From the NCBI GenBank assembly GCA_020637195.1, contig JACJWK010000007.1, positions 1 through 64,000 on the forward strand: DNA of 64,000 nt, written 5' to 3'. Shown here in pieces: positions 33,862 to 42,684 of the stretch. Source of the DNA: Microthrixaceae bacterium (GTDB taxonomy: Bacteria > Actinomycetota > Acidimicrobiia > Acidimicrobiales > DATDAH01). Below the pieces are notes generated by a model. That model saw only the letters and a list, made by a program, of their open reading frames with translations. It was not told where the DNA came from and did not search any database. Positions within the stretch are counted from its first letter, which is position 1; each line of letters starts with the position of its first letter. The translations under genes and the position numbers were made by a program.

Positions 33862-33878
33862 TCTGACGGGTCGTCAGA
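33862..33878. promoter_or_regulatory. inverted-repeat operator before the amidohydrolase
   Basis: TCTGACG-GGT-CGTCAGA has perfect 7-bp arms. It lies 10 nt after a TAGGGT -10 element (33847-33852), at about the transcription start, and is followed by a tandem GTCAGAAACG repeat (33873-33892) that partly overlaps it. A TetR-type repressor site is likely. Confidence 0.65.
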
Positions 33879-33904
33879 AACGGTCAGAAACGGAGGGCCT
33901 TCCC

Positions 33905-35116
33905 GTGACCGACGCGACCGAGCCGACCGAGATCCCGCTGATCGTCAGCGTCGACGACCACATCGTCGAGCCCGCCCACCTGTGGGAGACGTGGCTGCCG
34001 GCGCGGTTCAGGGACCGGGCGCCGCGGATCGAGCGCCACGGCCTGGCCGGGCTGAAGTACGTCAGCGGGACCACGTACGAGTACGAGCTGTCCGACGACG
34101 CGCCCCCCTGCGACCTGTGGGTGTACGAGGGCAAGCTCTTCCCCCACAAGCGCCACGTCGCCGCGGTCGGGTTCGAGCGCGACGACATGACCCTGTCGCC
34201 CATCACCTACGACGAGATGCGCCCGGGCTGCTACGAGCCGAAGGCCCGGATCGCCGACATGGTGGCCAACCACGTCGAGGCGTCGCTGTCGTTCCCGACC
34301 TTCCCCCGGTTCTGCGGGCAGACCTTCGCCGAGGCGCAGGACAAGGAGCTCGCCGAGGCCTGCGTCTACGCCTACAACGACTACATGGTCGAGGAGTGGT
34401 GCGGGGACTCCGGCGGGGCCCTCATCCCCCTGACCATCGTCCCGCTGTGGGACGTCGAGCTCGCCGCCGCCGAGGTGCGCCGCAACGCCGAGCGGGGCGT
34501 GCGGGCGGTCACCTTCAGCGAGATCCCCGCCAAGCTCGGTCTGCCCACCCTGCACTCCGGCTACTGGGAGCCCTTCTTCCAGGCGTGCGAGGACACCGGC
34601 ACGGTCGTGTGCATGCACATCGGCTCGTCGTCGCAGATGCCGGCCACCTCGCCCGACGCCCCGCCCGCGGTGGCGGCCACGCTCAGCTTCGGCAACGCCA
34701 TGAGCTCGATGTCGGACTTCCTCTTCTCGGGCGTCCTGGTGCGCCACCCCGAGCTGATCCTGGCCTACTCCGAGGGCCAGATCGGCTGGATCCCCTACAT
34801 CCTCGAGCGGGCCGACGACGTGTGGGAGGAGCACCGGGCGTGGGGCGGCGTCCGCGACGTGGTCCCCGAGCCGCCGTCCACCTACTACTACCGACAGATC
34901 TACGGCTGCTTCTTCCGCGACAAGCACGGCCTCGACTCGCTCGAGGCGGTCGGCGTCGACAACATCACCTTCGAGACCGACTACCCCCACACCGACTCGA
35001 CGTGGCCCCACACCAAGGAGGTCGCCGAGAAGATGATGGGCCATCTGCCCGCCGACGTCGTGCACAAGATCGTGCGGGGCAACGCCATCCGGATGCTGCA
35101 GTTGGACCTGACCTGA
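33905..35116 (+). CDS. amidohydrolase family 2 (metal-dependent hydrolase)
   Basis: The 403-residue TIM-barrel protein opens with IVSVDDHIVEP, supplying the first metal-side residues, and has MHIGSSSQMP in the middle and FETDYPHTDSTWP with the conserved Asp near the end, as in the ACMSD-like amidohydrolase group common in actinobacterial aromatic and steroid catabolism. GTG 33905 was chosen because GGAGGG lies 6 nt before it and the upstream frame covers the operator. The palindromic operator suggests substrate-responsive repression. The substrate is unknown. Confidence 0.87.
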   Translation: MTDATEPTEIPLIVSVDDHIVEPAHLWETWLPARFRDRAPRIERHGLAGLKYVSGTTYEYELSDDAPPCDLWVYEGKLFPHKRHVAAVGFERDDMTLSPITYDEMRPGCYEPKARIADMVANHVEASLSFPTFPRFCGQTFAEAQDKELAEACVYAYNDYMVEEWCGDSGGALIPLTIVPLWDVELAAAEVRRNAERGVRAVTFSEIPAKLGLPTLHSGYWEPFFQACEDTGTVVCMHIGSSSQMPATSPDAPPAVAATLSFGNAMSSMSDFLFSGVLVRHPELILAYSEGQIGWIPYILERADDVWEEHRAWGGVRDVVPEPPSTYYYRQIYGCFFRDKHGLDSLEAVGVDNITFETDYPHTDSTWPHTKEVAEKMMGHLPADVVHKIVRGNAIRMLQLDLT

Positions 35117-35162
35117 GCACCGTCGGCGTCCCTCGACGCCCACGGGTTCTCGACGCGAGGCG

Positions 35163-35177
35163 TATCGGTTTCCGATA
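35163..35177. promoter_or_regulatory. short palindrome before the DUF1214 gene
   Basis: TATCGG-TTT-CCGATA is a perfect 6+6 bp inverted repeat 38 nt before the GTG of the DUF1214 gene. It may be a regulator site or promoter component; the evidence is only its symmetry and position. Confidence 0.4.
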
Positions 35178-35215
35178 GGCATTGCGTCGAGTCCGGACGA
35201 TCGGGGGAGCACGGC

Positions 35216-36319
35216 GTGGCTGAGCGGCAATTCGAGTCGGGGGCGGCGTTCCACGCCCTGCTCGACCTGATCCGGGGGGCCGACCGGTCCTTCCTGGTCG
35301 GCGACCGGGCGGTGCCCGACGACGTCAACGTCCTCGAGGGCTACCGCTGGCTCATCGAGGTGCTGGGGGTCGGCTGCGACCTGTACCTCTGGGCCGACCC
35401 CGACCGGCCCGAGTTCGTCGACATCGTCAGCCCCACCCGCAAGTTCGGCGGGGACAACGCCGACGCCTTCTACTCGTTCGCCACGATCGACCCCCGCAAC
35501 ACGTACCGGGTGACCGGGCACCGCGGCGACGCCGTGTACCTGTCGTTCACGGTCTACGGAGGGCCCGACGACGGCCGCTGGTCCGACAACATCGTCGGCA
35601 CCGTCAACGACCACCAGCACCTCGACGTCGCGGGCGACGGCACGTTCTCGTTCCTCCTCGGCCCCCCGGACGCCGACCCCGGCGACGGCACGACGTTCAT
35701 CGCCCTCACCCCCGACGCCAACGCCTGCGTCACCCGGGACTACATGGAGGTCCCCCGCCGGGGCGAGCGGGCCACCTACGCCATCGAGGTCGTGCGCTCG
35801 GGCACGGGGGTGACCGGCCCGCCCGCCCCGCTCGACGACGCCGAGCTGGCCCTGCGCCTCCGGCGGACGACGAACTTCCTGGCCGACCTGCTCGCCATCT
35901 TCCCGATCCCGATGCCCGCCGGCGGCGAGGCCAACGCCGTGCAGGAGCCGTACCCGGTGCCCGCCGTCACCTACGGGTGGGCCGCGGGCGACGCGTCCTA
36001 CGCCATGGGCTCCTACGACCTGGCCGACGACGAGGTGCTGATCATCGAGGGTCGCTCGCCGGGGTGCGTGTTCTGGAACCTCTGCCTGTGGAACCCGTAC
36101 CTCCAGACCTACGACTACCGCTACGAGCCGGTCACCATCAACGGCACGCAGGTGCAGTACGAGCCCGACGGCTCGTGGAAGCTGGCGGTGGCGGCGAAGG
36201 ACCCCGGCCTGCCCAACTGGCTGTCCACCGCCGGCCACCCCCGCGGCGTGCTGTGGTTCCGCTGGTTCCTCGTCGACGAGCTGCCCGAGCGGCCCACCTG
36301 CCGGGTGGTCACGGCCTGA
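35216..36319 (+). CDS. DUF1214 domain protein
   Basis: A 367-residue protein with a helical N-terminal region, a beta-rich central part (NTYRVTGHRGDAVYLSFTVYGG) and the DUF1214-type C-terminal region (GWAAGDASYAMGSYDLADDEVLIIEGRSP...FWNLCLWNPY). DUF1214/DUF1254 proteins are abundant in actinobacteria and in lipid or xenobiotic regions, but no activity is established for this type. GTG 35216 is preceded by GGGGGAG. It follows the amidohydrolase and may share its regulation or be driven from its own palindrome-bearing promoter. Confidence 0.83.
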   Translation: MAERQFESGAAFHALLDLIRGADRSFLVGDRAVPDDVNVLEGYRWLIEVLGVGCDLYLWADPDRPEFVDIVSPTRKFGGDNADAFYSFATIDPRNTYRVTGHRGDAVYLSFTVYGGPDDGRWSDNIVGTVNDHQHLDVAGDGTFSFLLGPPDADPGDGTTFIALTPDANACVTRDYMEVPRRGERATYAIEVVRSGTGVTGPPAPLDDAELALRLRRTTNFLADLLAIFPIPMPAGGEANAVQEPYPVPAVTYGWAAGDASYAMGSYDLADDEVLIIEGRSPGCVFWNLCLWNPYLQTYDYRYEPVTINGTQVQYEPDGSWKLAVAAKDPGLPNWLSTAGHPRGVLWFRWFLVDELPERPTCRVVTA

Positions 36320-37544
36320 ATGCCACCGCAGGTGGGCGCGCGGCGGTGGCGCGGGATGGCGCGTGCGGTCCCCGTGATCGTCGGTTGGCTCGTGCTCGCC
36401 GTCGCCGTGGACCTCGGAGCGGGCACGCTGCTCGAGCGCGTCCACCCCCAGGACGTGCCCGGCCGCCCGCCCCTGGCCCCGGCGGCCACCGCGGACATCG
36501 AGGTCGCGACGACGTCGCCGGCGATGCCCCCGACGTGCCTGGGCCACGACGATCACCCCGGAGCACCGGATCCACGCCACCGAGGGTCCGTCGCGGACCT
36601 GCCCTGGAACGAGGAGTTCTGGTGCGAGTTCAGGCGCCTCCGCCAGGAGTACCTGCCCTTCCTGCTCGCCCGGACCGCCGACACCCGCCAGCGCCTCATC
36701 AACGTCCGGCGGCGTCCGCTCCCATCATACCAGCCCGAGGCGTGGGCAGCACACGCCGTCATCTGGTTCTTCGGGGTCGACCATATGGGGTGGGGCCAGC
36801 GCGAGCCACACCATCGCCTCCGGGTGGCGGCTGAGCGCAGGCGCGGGCCTGCCGGTCAGGCGGTGAACCGGCAGCCGGGCCTGGTTGCACTGGCAGGAGG
36901 TGCTGGCGTTCGAGGCGGGGCTGGCCCGCAGAAGGGCCCCCCGACCTCGTGGTCTTCATGACGGCATCAACGATTTACCAACGTCAAGGTGCGCAACCCA
37001 GCGACGGTACATCTACGACTTCCCGGCGACGATCCGCCGACCAGGTTCCGGTGCGGTTGGGACGGGTGCCGGCCGAGCTCGGGCGGCCGGGTCGCGGTGG
37101 TCGAGGACGACCGCACCCTGTGGAACGCTATCAGCACCTCAGCCTGGTGCACCGGGCGGTGAGCCGGGTCCAGGCCCTGTTGCGATCAGCCGGCGGCCGC
37201 CGCGAGCCCCGGCAGCAGGTGGCCCGGTTCCCTTGGGTGACCGCGTCGCCGACACGGCCGCCGTCTACGAGCAGGGCCGGCTGCTGGCCGAGACCTGGCC
37301 GCAGGCTCGGGCGTGCCCGTCCGCTTCTTCTGGCTCCCGTACCAGCAGGGCTCCGCGCGGGCGACCAGTACCGGGAGGTCGCGGCGACGCTCGACCCGTC
37401 GGTCGGCGACCTGTCAGGGCTGCTGGACGGTCGACAGGCCGGTGTTCCTTGGACGACGCCAGGTCAGCGCGGCGCCCGGCTGGTGGCCGGGCGATCTACG
37501 AGGCCGTCCGCCCGCAGCTCGTCGCCCTCGACCGGGGGCGCTGA
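36320..37544 (+). pseudogene. decayed SGNH/GDSL-hydrolase gene
   Basis: Ordered fragments in different frames rebuild an SGNH hydrolase with an N-terminal membrane helix: VPVIVGWLVLAVAVDLGAG, then LPWNEEFWCEFRRLRQEYLPFLL and LINVRR, VIWFFG followed by an STIWG-like piece, LHWQEVLAFEAGLARR, DLVVFHDGIND, RYIYDFPATI, a PVRFFWLPYQQ stretch and a final AIYEAVRPQLVALDRGR with a stop near 37544. Block I (FFG.ST) and the GIND block are typical of the family. At least six frame changes are needed. Confidence 0.72.
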
Positions 37545-37556
37545 GCCGGCTGCCGG

Positions 37557-38837
37557 TCAGACGCCGAAGCGGGCGGCGTAGGGGGCCAACGCGGCGCGCC
37601 GCTCGTCCGGGTCGAGACCCACCGCCGCGAGGTCGTACTCGACGGTGCCGTGGCGGCCCCGGGGGTGGGTGGCGACGTAGTCCGCGATGGCCGCGGTGCC
37701 CGCCTCGTCGCGGGGGAGGCCGGCGAGGTCCTCCACCGCGAGCGCCAGCGCCACGTCGTCGGCCATGAAGTCGTCGAAGCGCACGTCCAGCGAGCGGTCG
37801 GCCGGCAAGAGGTCGCGGTCGCGGACGCAGGCGCCGAGCAGGTGCTCGACCCGGTCGGCCCAGTAGCGGCCGATGGCCACCGGGTCGGGGTGGGCGAGGG
37901 CCATGCGGGCGCTGTAGGCGACCATGGTGGCCATCGACGCGGTCACCGCCACCGGCTCGCGGTGGGTGACGACGACGGTCGCGTCCGGGAAGGCCGCCAG
38001 GAGCGGTCCGAACTGGGCGAGGTGCTGGGGGGACTTGAGCACCCACCGGGTGGGCGCCCCCTCGTCCCGCCGGCGCAGGTACGTGCAGACCTGGAGCACC
38101 CGTCGCAGGTAGCCGTAGGCGGCGGTCTGGTCGGTGGCGTCGAACCAGTCCCGGTAGGCGGGCAGTGGCGTCGTCGTCTCGAACAGCATGGTCGAGAAGT
38201 CGAGGGCGAGGAGCTGGATCTCCTCGTGGCGGTGCTGGGTGGTCATCTCGTGCATGCGCACGAAGTGGGGCATGGCCTCGTTGACGAACCAGAGGGCGGC
38301 GTCGGTGCGGGCCAGGCGGGGGTCGGGGTCGGGGGGCGGGCCGTCGGGGCGCGGCCGCTCGGTGTCGGCCAGCACCGGCTCGAGCGACTCCCAGTAGGGG
38401 AGCGAGCGCAGGCGGGGATCGGCCGAGAGCAGGTTGTGGAGGTGGGTGGTGCCGGTGCGGGGCAGGCCGGCGATCACGATGGGCGCCTCGAGGGGCTCGT
38501 CGAGGATCTCGGGGTGGCGGGCGATCTCGTGCTCGACCAGGAGGCGGTTGGCCAGCAGCTGCACGAACAGCGTGTGCTGGCTCACCGTGCCCATCGGGCT
38601 CAACTCGACGTCGCTCGTGAGGGCCTCGCAGAGCACGGCCAGCGGCTCGAGGAACCGGGGGTCGCCGAAGTCGTCGAGGCCGGTCGCCGCCGCGGCGGCG
38701 TCGAGGAGCGCGGTCGGTCGCAGCTCCAGGGTCGCCGCCAACGGCTCGACCGAGGTCATGATCTCGGCGACGTGGTCCGGGAACCGGGGCGCGCCGAGGT
38801 CGTCGAGGCGCACCGGTGCCGGTCGGACCTCCCCCAT
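37557..38837 (-). CDS. sulfotransferase family protein
   Basis: The 426-residue product has the PAPS-binding P-loop-like IVIAGLPRTGTTHLHNLLSADP near residue 120, RWVLKSPQHL, and VVVTHREPVAVTASMATM as the 3'-phosphate binding block. This is the large actinobacterial and mycobacterial type with an extra helical N terminus. It would transfer a sulfuryl group to a lipid or small-molecule acceptor that cannot be named. The ATG at 38837 was chosen from the domain start. It lies 20 nt after the metallo-hydrolase gene, likely the same operon. Confidence 0.83.
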   Translation of the reverse strand: MGEVRPAPVRLDDLGAPRFPDHVAEIMTSVEPLAATLELRPTALLDAAAAATGLDDFGDPRFLEPLAVLCEALTSDVELSPMGTVSQHTLFVQLLANRLLVEHEIARHPEILDEPLEAPIVIAGLPRTGTTHLHNLLSADPRLRSLPYWESLEPVLADTERPRPDGPPPDPDPRLARTDAALWFVNEAMPHFVRMHEMTTQHRHEEIQLLALDFSTMLFETTTPLPAYRDWFDATDQTAAYGYLRRVLQVCTYLRRRDEGAPTRWVLKSPQHLAQFGPLLAAFPDATVVVTHREPVAVTASMATMVAYSARMALAHPDPVAIGRYWADRVEHLLGACVRDRDLLPADRSLDVRFDDFMADDVALALAVEDLAGLPRDEAGTAAIADYVATHPRGRHGTVEYDLAAVGLDPDERRAALAPYAARFGV

Positions 38838-38857
38838 GGGGGAGACCGTAGGTCGCG

Positions 38858-39679
38858 TCAGAGGGTGAACGTGTCCAGGTCGGCGGCCAGGGTGACCTCG
38901 CCGTCGAACACGGCCCGGGCCTGGTCGACCCACTCCTGCTCGGTCCCGGGGGCCACGCCGGGGACGGGATGGGTCAGCACGAGGGCCTTCACGCCGTTGC
39001 GCGCCGCGGTCTCGCCCGCCTGGGTGACCGACGAGTGGTAGTCGAGGACGTCCTGCAGGCGGGGGGCGGGGATGTTGGCGACGATGTCCTCGCGCACGAC
39101 GGTCTGCACGTACACGTCGGCGTCGCGGCACAGCCGGTCGAGCCCGTCGCAGGGGATGGTGTCGCCGGCGATGCAGACGACCTTGTCCTCGGCCTCGATG
39201 CGGTACCCGACCGTCGGCTTCACCGGGGAGTGCTCGGTGGGGGCGCACGTGATGCGCACACCGCCGTCGTCGGACACCACGCCGTCGGCGACCTCGACCA
39301 CCTCGACGACGGGCTCGTAGCCGAGGGTCTCGTGGTGGGCCATGCGGTAGCCGGTGTCCTCGGCCAGCATCGCGAGCGTGAGGTCGACCAGGCGCTGCGT
39401 GCCCTCGGGGCCGACGATGCGCAGGGGCGTCGGCCCGGGCGTCATCACCCACTGCATGGTGATGACGTCGTTGAGGTCGGAGATGTGGTCGCTGTGGCGG
39501 TGGGTGAGGAAGACCGTGTGGAACTGCATCGGCCCGGTGGCGACCGCGGCGGCCCGCATGAGCACGCCCCGCCCGCAGTCGAACAGCAGGTCGCGGCCCG
39601 CGGCCCGCACGAGCGTGGCGGGGCCGGCCCGGTCGGGGCTGGGGATGGGGTTGCCGGTGCCGAGGGTGATCACTTGCAC
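38858..39679 (-). CDS. RNase Z-like metallo-beta-lactamase-fold hydrolase
   Basis: A 273-residue protein with the MBL metal motif THRHSDHISD, TEHSPVKPTVGYRI, and IAGDTIPCDGL carrying the bridging Asp. LGTGNPIPSPDRAGPAT at the start is typical of the RNase Z/arylsulfatase-like branch. The short exosite arm of tRNase Z is not evident, so a small-molecule esterase or sulfatase is more likely than tRNA processing, and the downstream sulfotransferase fits that idea. The start is GTG, with a CACAAT hexamer 6 nt before it. Confidence 0.83.
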   Translation of the reverse strand: MQVITLGTGNPIPSPDRAGPATLVRAAGRDLLFDCGRGVLMRAAAVATGPMQFHTVFLTHRHSDHISDLNDVITMQWVMTPGPTPLRIVGPEGTQRLVDLTLAMLAEDTGYRMAHHETLGYEPVVEVVEVADGVVSDDGGVRITCAPTEHSPVKPTVGYRIEAEDKVVCIAGDTIPCDGLDRLCRDADVYVQTVVREDIVANIPAPRLQDVLDYHSSVTQAGETAARNGVKALVLTHPVPGVAPGTEQEWVDQARAVFDGEVTLAADLDTFTL

Positions 39680-39786
39680 GGGTGGATTGTGCCACGTCGG
39701 ACCAGTTCTGTCATGTCTCGTGCCAAATTCTCCCCGGGCCGCGTCGCCCGGGCGCGCCCGCCCGCAGGTCGGGCAGACTGCGCCCC

Positions 39787-40728
39787 ATGGCCCACCCCCG
39801 CCGCTTCCGCTTCGGCGTCCAGCTCAACCAGCCCTACGAGGGCTCGTCGTGGACCGACAGCGCCCGCGAGCTCGAGTCGCTCGGGTACTCGACCCTGTTC
39901 GTGCCCGACCACGTCGACTCCGGCTACGCGCCGCTCGCCGCGATGGCCGCCGCGGCCGCCGCCACCACCACGCTCCGGGTGGCGCCGCTGGTGCTGGCCA
40001 GCGACTTCCGGCACCCGGCCATGGTGGGTCGAGAGCTCACCACCATCGACCAGCTGTCGGGCGGTCGCCTCGAGGTCGGCCTGGGCGCGGGGTGGAAGCG
40101 GGTCGACTACGACCAGAGCGGCATCCCCATGGACCGCCCCGGGGTGCGGGTCGACCGCATGATCGAGCACGCCCGTGTGCTGAAGGCCCTGTTCGCGGGC
40201 GAGGCCGTGGACTTCACCGGCGACCACTACGACATCACCGGCCTGGTCAGCACGCCGCCGGCCCACGGCCCGGGTGGGCCCCCGTTCATCATCGGCGGCG
40301 GAGCCCCGCGGGTCCTGCGCTTCGCTGGCGAGTTCGCCGACATCGTCGGTGTGAACCCGTCGATCCACTCCGGTGAGATCGACGGCGACGCGGCGCGCGA
40401 CGCCCAGGCCGACCGCATCGACCAGAAGGTCGAGTGGGTGCGCGAGGGTGCCGGCGACCGCTTCGACGACCTCGAGCTGAACGCCTGGGTGGCCGCGGCC
40501 CGCTTCACCGACGATCCCGTCGGCTTCGCCGACGAGGTGGCGCCGCTGTTCGGCGCGGGCAGCGGCGAGGAGTTGCTGTCGTCGCCCATGACCCTCGTCG
40601 GCAACGTGGACTCGCTCACCGAGGAGCTGAACCGCCGGCGCGACCGGTGGGGCTACTCGTACGTCGTGGTGCCCGGCGACGAGGCGCGTGTGTTCGCCCC
40701 CCTCGTCGCCGCGCTGACCGGCACCTGA
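39787..40728 (+). CDS. LLM class F420-dependent oxidoreductase (TIGR03621-like)
   Basis: A 313-residue luciferase-like enzyme: FRFGVQLNQPYEGSSW, GYSTLFVPDHVDSG, LRVAPLVLASDFRHPAMV, and LSGGRLEVGLGAGWKRVDYD, followed by the PPFIIGGGAPRVLRFAGEFADIVGVNP block. The barrel is complete and of normal length. The cofactor F420H2 is inferred from the family. It is divergent from the metallo-hydrolase gene; CAGACT 7 nt before the ATG may be its -10. The substrate is unknown. Confidence 0.87.
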   Translation: MAHPRRFRFGVQLNQPYEGSSWTDSARELESLGYSTLFVPDHVDSGYAPLAAMAAAAAATTTLRVAPLVLASDFRHPAMVGRELTTIDQLSGGRLEVGLGAGWKRVDYDQSGIPMDRPGVRVDRMIEHARVLKALFAGEAVDFTGDHYDITGLVSTPPAHGPGGPPFIIGGGAPRVLRFAGEFADIVGVNPSIHSGEIDGDAARDAQADRIDQKVEWVREGAGDRFDDLELNAWVAAARFTDDPVGFADEVAPLFGAGSGEELLSSPMTLVGNVDSLTEELNRRRDRWGYSYVVVPGDEARVFAPLVAALTGT

Positions 40729-40767
40729 GCCTCAGGTCCCGATCGGGGGCGCGTACGCTCGTCGGGC

Positions 40768-40840
40768 GCCCCTGTAGCCAAGCTGGCAAGGCAGCGGACT
40801 TTTAATCCGAAGATCGTGGGTTCGAACCCCACCGGGGGCA
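40768..40840 (+). tRNA. tRNA-Lys (anticodon UUU)
   Basis: A 73-nt cloverleaf: acceptor GCCCCTG/CGGGGGC with one T-G pair, anticodon stem GCGGA/TCCGA with loop CTTTTAA giving UUU, and T arm GTGGG-TTCGAAC-CCCAC. CCA is not encoded. A TACGCT -10-like hexamer lies 8 nt upstream (40754-40759). Confidence 0.95.
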
Positions 40841-40882
40841 CCGAGGGGGCCGGCGCGGCGGGGTGGGCTAGCGTCCGCCCCC

Positions 40883-42679
40883 GTGCCGGAGCAGGCGCAG
40901 GCCGAGAAGCGAAGCGGGCGTGAGGGCGACGAGCGCCCGGCGGACGGCGCCGGCGCCTGGTGGCCGGCCGACCGCGTGTTCGCCCACCCGCCCGCGCCCC
41001 TCACCCGCGGCGACGTCTCGCTGCGGGCCGTCGCCGTGCTCGTCGGCCTCGTGGCGCTCCGGGGCCTGGTCTACGTCGCGCAGGGCGCCGAGCTGCTCTC
41101 GGACGACTGGAGCGTCCTCGCCTCGATCGAGGTGAACGGCGTGGCCGAGGCGGCCCCCACCCTCCAGTGGGGCCGGCCCGTGGCCTGGCTCGTCGACACC
41201 GTCCTCTACGGCGCCGTCGGCCCCCACCCGCTGGTGCTGTTCGCGGTGATCACCGTCCTCAACGCCGTCGTGGCGGTGCTGGTCTTCCTCGTCCTCGGCC
41301 GGTTCGTGCGCTCGTCGTCGGCGCTGGCGGTGGCCGTCGTGTGGGTGCTGGCCGCCAACCACAACACCCTCACGGTGTGGTCGGCCACCGCCCCCACGGT
41401 CGTGGCGCTGGCCCTGCTCCTCGGCGGGGTGCTGGCCCTCACCACCGGCCGGTGGCCGCTGGCGGGCGTGCTCCTCGCGCTGTCCGTGCTGTCCTACGAG
41501 CTGACCGCGCCCCCCGCTATTGCCGCGGTGGTCCTGTTGCCGGCCGCCCGCCCGCTCGGTTGGCGCCCCCGTGCCGCGATGGGCGCGCTCGTCGTCCTCG
41601 CCACGGCCTGGGTCGCCCACGACCCGCTCACCGATCCCCGTTGGGACGTCCCCGGGGTGGACCTCGTCTGGCGGGCCTTGTTCAGCGACGGCCTCCTCGG
41701 CACCGCCGACGGCCCGACCCGGCTCGTCCACTACCTGGGCGACCTCGTCCTCGTCGGCGTGGTGGTCGCGGTCGTCGCCTACCTACTCGGCGAGCGCGAC
41801 CGGGAGGACGGCCCCGTGCTCGTGCTGTGGGGAGTGGCCGTCATCGCCCTCGGGTCACTGGCGTGGCTCAACCTCGGTCTCGGCCAGGAGGGCATCGGGA
41901 TGCAGGACCGCCTGCTCGCGGTGTCGTCGATCGGCGCCGCCATGGTCCTGGTCGGCGTGCTCCAGCTCGCCTGGCGCCACCTCCGGGGCGCCGCCGTGGT
42001 GGCCGCGGTGCTGCTCGTGGGGGTGCTGGTCATCGGCCAGTTCGTGTCGCTGCGGGCGTGGGCCCGCGCCGGCGAGGACGCCATCGCGCTCCAGCGCTTC
42101 CTCGCGCTCGTCGCCGACCCGTCCCCCGATGCGCCGGTCGACGTCACCGTCGGCTCGGGGCTGCGCGAGCACAACGGCGTCATCGGCATCGACGAGGGCA
42201 ACGGCAGCGCCGCCGGCGCCTACCTGCTGGCCTTCGGCGAGGGGTCGGGGCGCCTCCGCCTGGTGCGCGACGAGGCGGAGTTCGTCCCCGTCCTCCCGGG
42301 CGAGCGCCTGATCGACTGGCGCTGGGTCGACAACTTCGCCGCGATCGACGGCGACGGGATCGGGTTCGTCGCCGCGGTGACGGTCCCCGGCCCGGGCCAG
42401 GCCACCGTCTTCGGCTGGGCCGACCGCGGTCCCGACGGGGGCGAGCCGGTCGAGGTGGAGATCACGGTCGACGGCGACGTGGTGGGCCGGGTCGTGGCCA
42501 CCGCCGAGCGCCCCGACGTCGCCCTGGCGCTGGGGCGCGACGACCCCGCCCACTTCTTCGAGCTGGCCGTGGACGTGCCCGCGGGCGACCACGCGGTCTG
42601 CGCCCGCGTGGTGGACGGCCCGTCCCTCGGTTGCGACGCGGCCGAGGACGTCCAGCCGGCGGCGCCCGCCGCGCCCTGA
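40883..42679 (+). CDS. polytopic envelope membrane protein with C-terminal extracytoplasmic domain
   Basis: The 598-residue protein has about ten transmembrane helices (residues 50-400). An early external loop contains ELLSDDWSVLASIE; an acidic pair in the first loop is typical of GT-C glycosyltransferases, to which I would tentatively relate it. After the last helix comes a soluble domain with TVFGWADRGPDGGEPVEVEI, resembling the GWVIDPD beta domain of the MauA-like protein. GTG 40883 lies 8 nt after TAGCGT (leaderless). It may transfer a lipid-linked sugar at the cell surface. Confidence 0.72.
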   Translation: MPEQAQAEKRSGREGDERPADGAGAWWPADRVFAHPPAPLTRGDVSLRAVAVLVGLVALRGLVYVAQGAELLSDDWSVLASIEVNGVAEAAPTLQWGRPVAWLVDTVLYGAVGPHPLVLFAVITVLNAVVAVLVFLVLGRFVRSSSALAVAVVWVLAANHNTLTVWSATAPTVVALALLLGGVLALTTGRWPLAGVLLALSVLSYELTAPPAIAAVVLLPAARPLGWRPRAAMGALVVLATAWVAHDPLTDPRWDVPGVDLVWRALFSDGLLGTADGPTRLVHYLGDLVLVGVVVAVVAYLLGERDREDGPVLVLWGVAVIALGSLAWLNLGLGQEGIGMQDRLLAVSSIGAAMVLVGVLQLAWRHLRGAAVVAAVLLVGVLVIGQFVSLRAWARAGEDAIALQRFLALVADPSPDAPVDVTVGSGLREHNGVIGIDEGNGSAAGAYLLAFGEGSGRLRLVRDEAEFVPVLPGERLIDWRWVDNFAAIDGDGIGFVAAVTVPGPGQATVFGWADRGPDGGEPVEVEITVDGDVVGRVVATAERPDVALALGRDDPAHFFELAVDVPAGDHAVCARVVDGPSLGCDAAEDVQPAAPAAP

Positions 42680-42684
42680 GCGGC

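Noticed and set aside
37557..39695. 712-codon frame that would fuse the metallo-hydrolase region to the sulfotransferase
   Set aside because: The upstream half is an out-of-frame reading of the hydrolase gene; the sulfotransferase has its own start at 38837.
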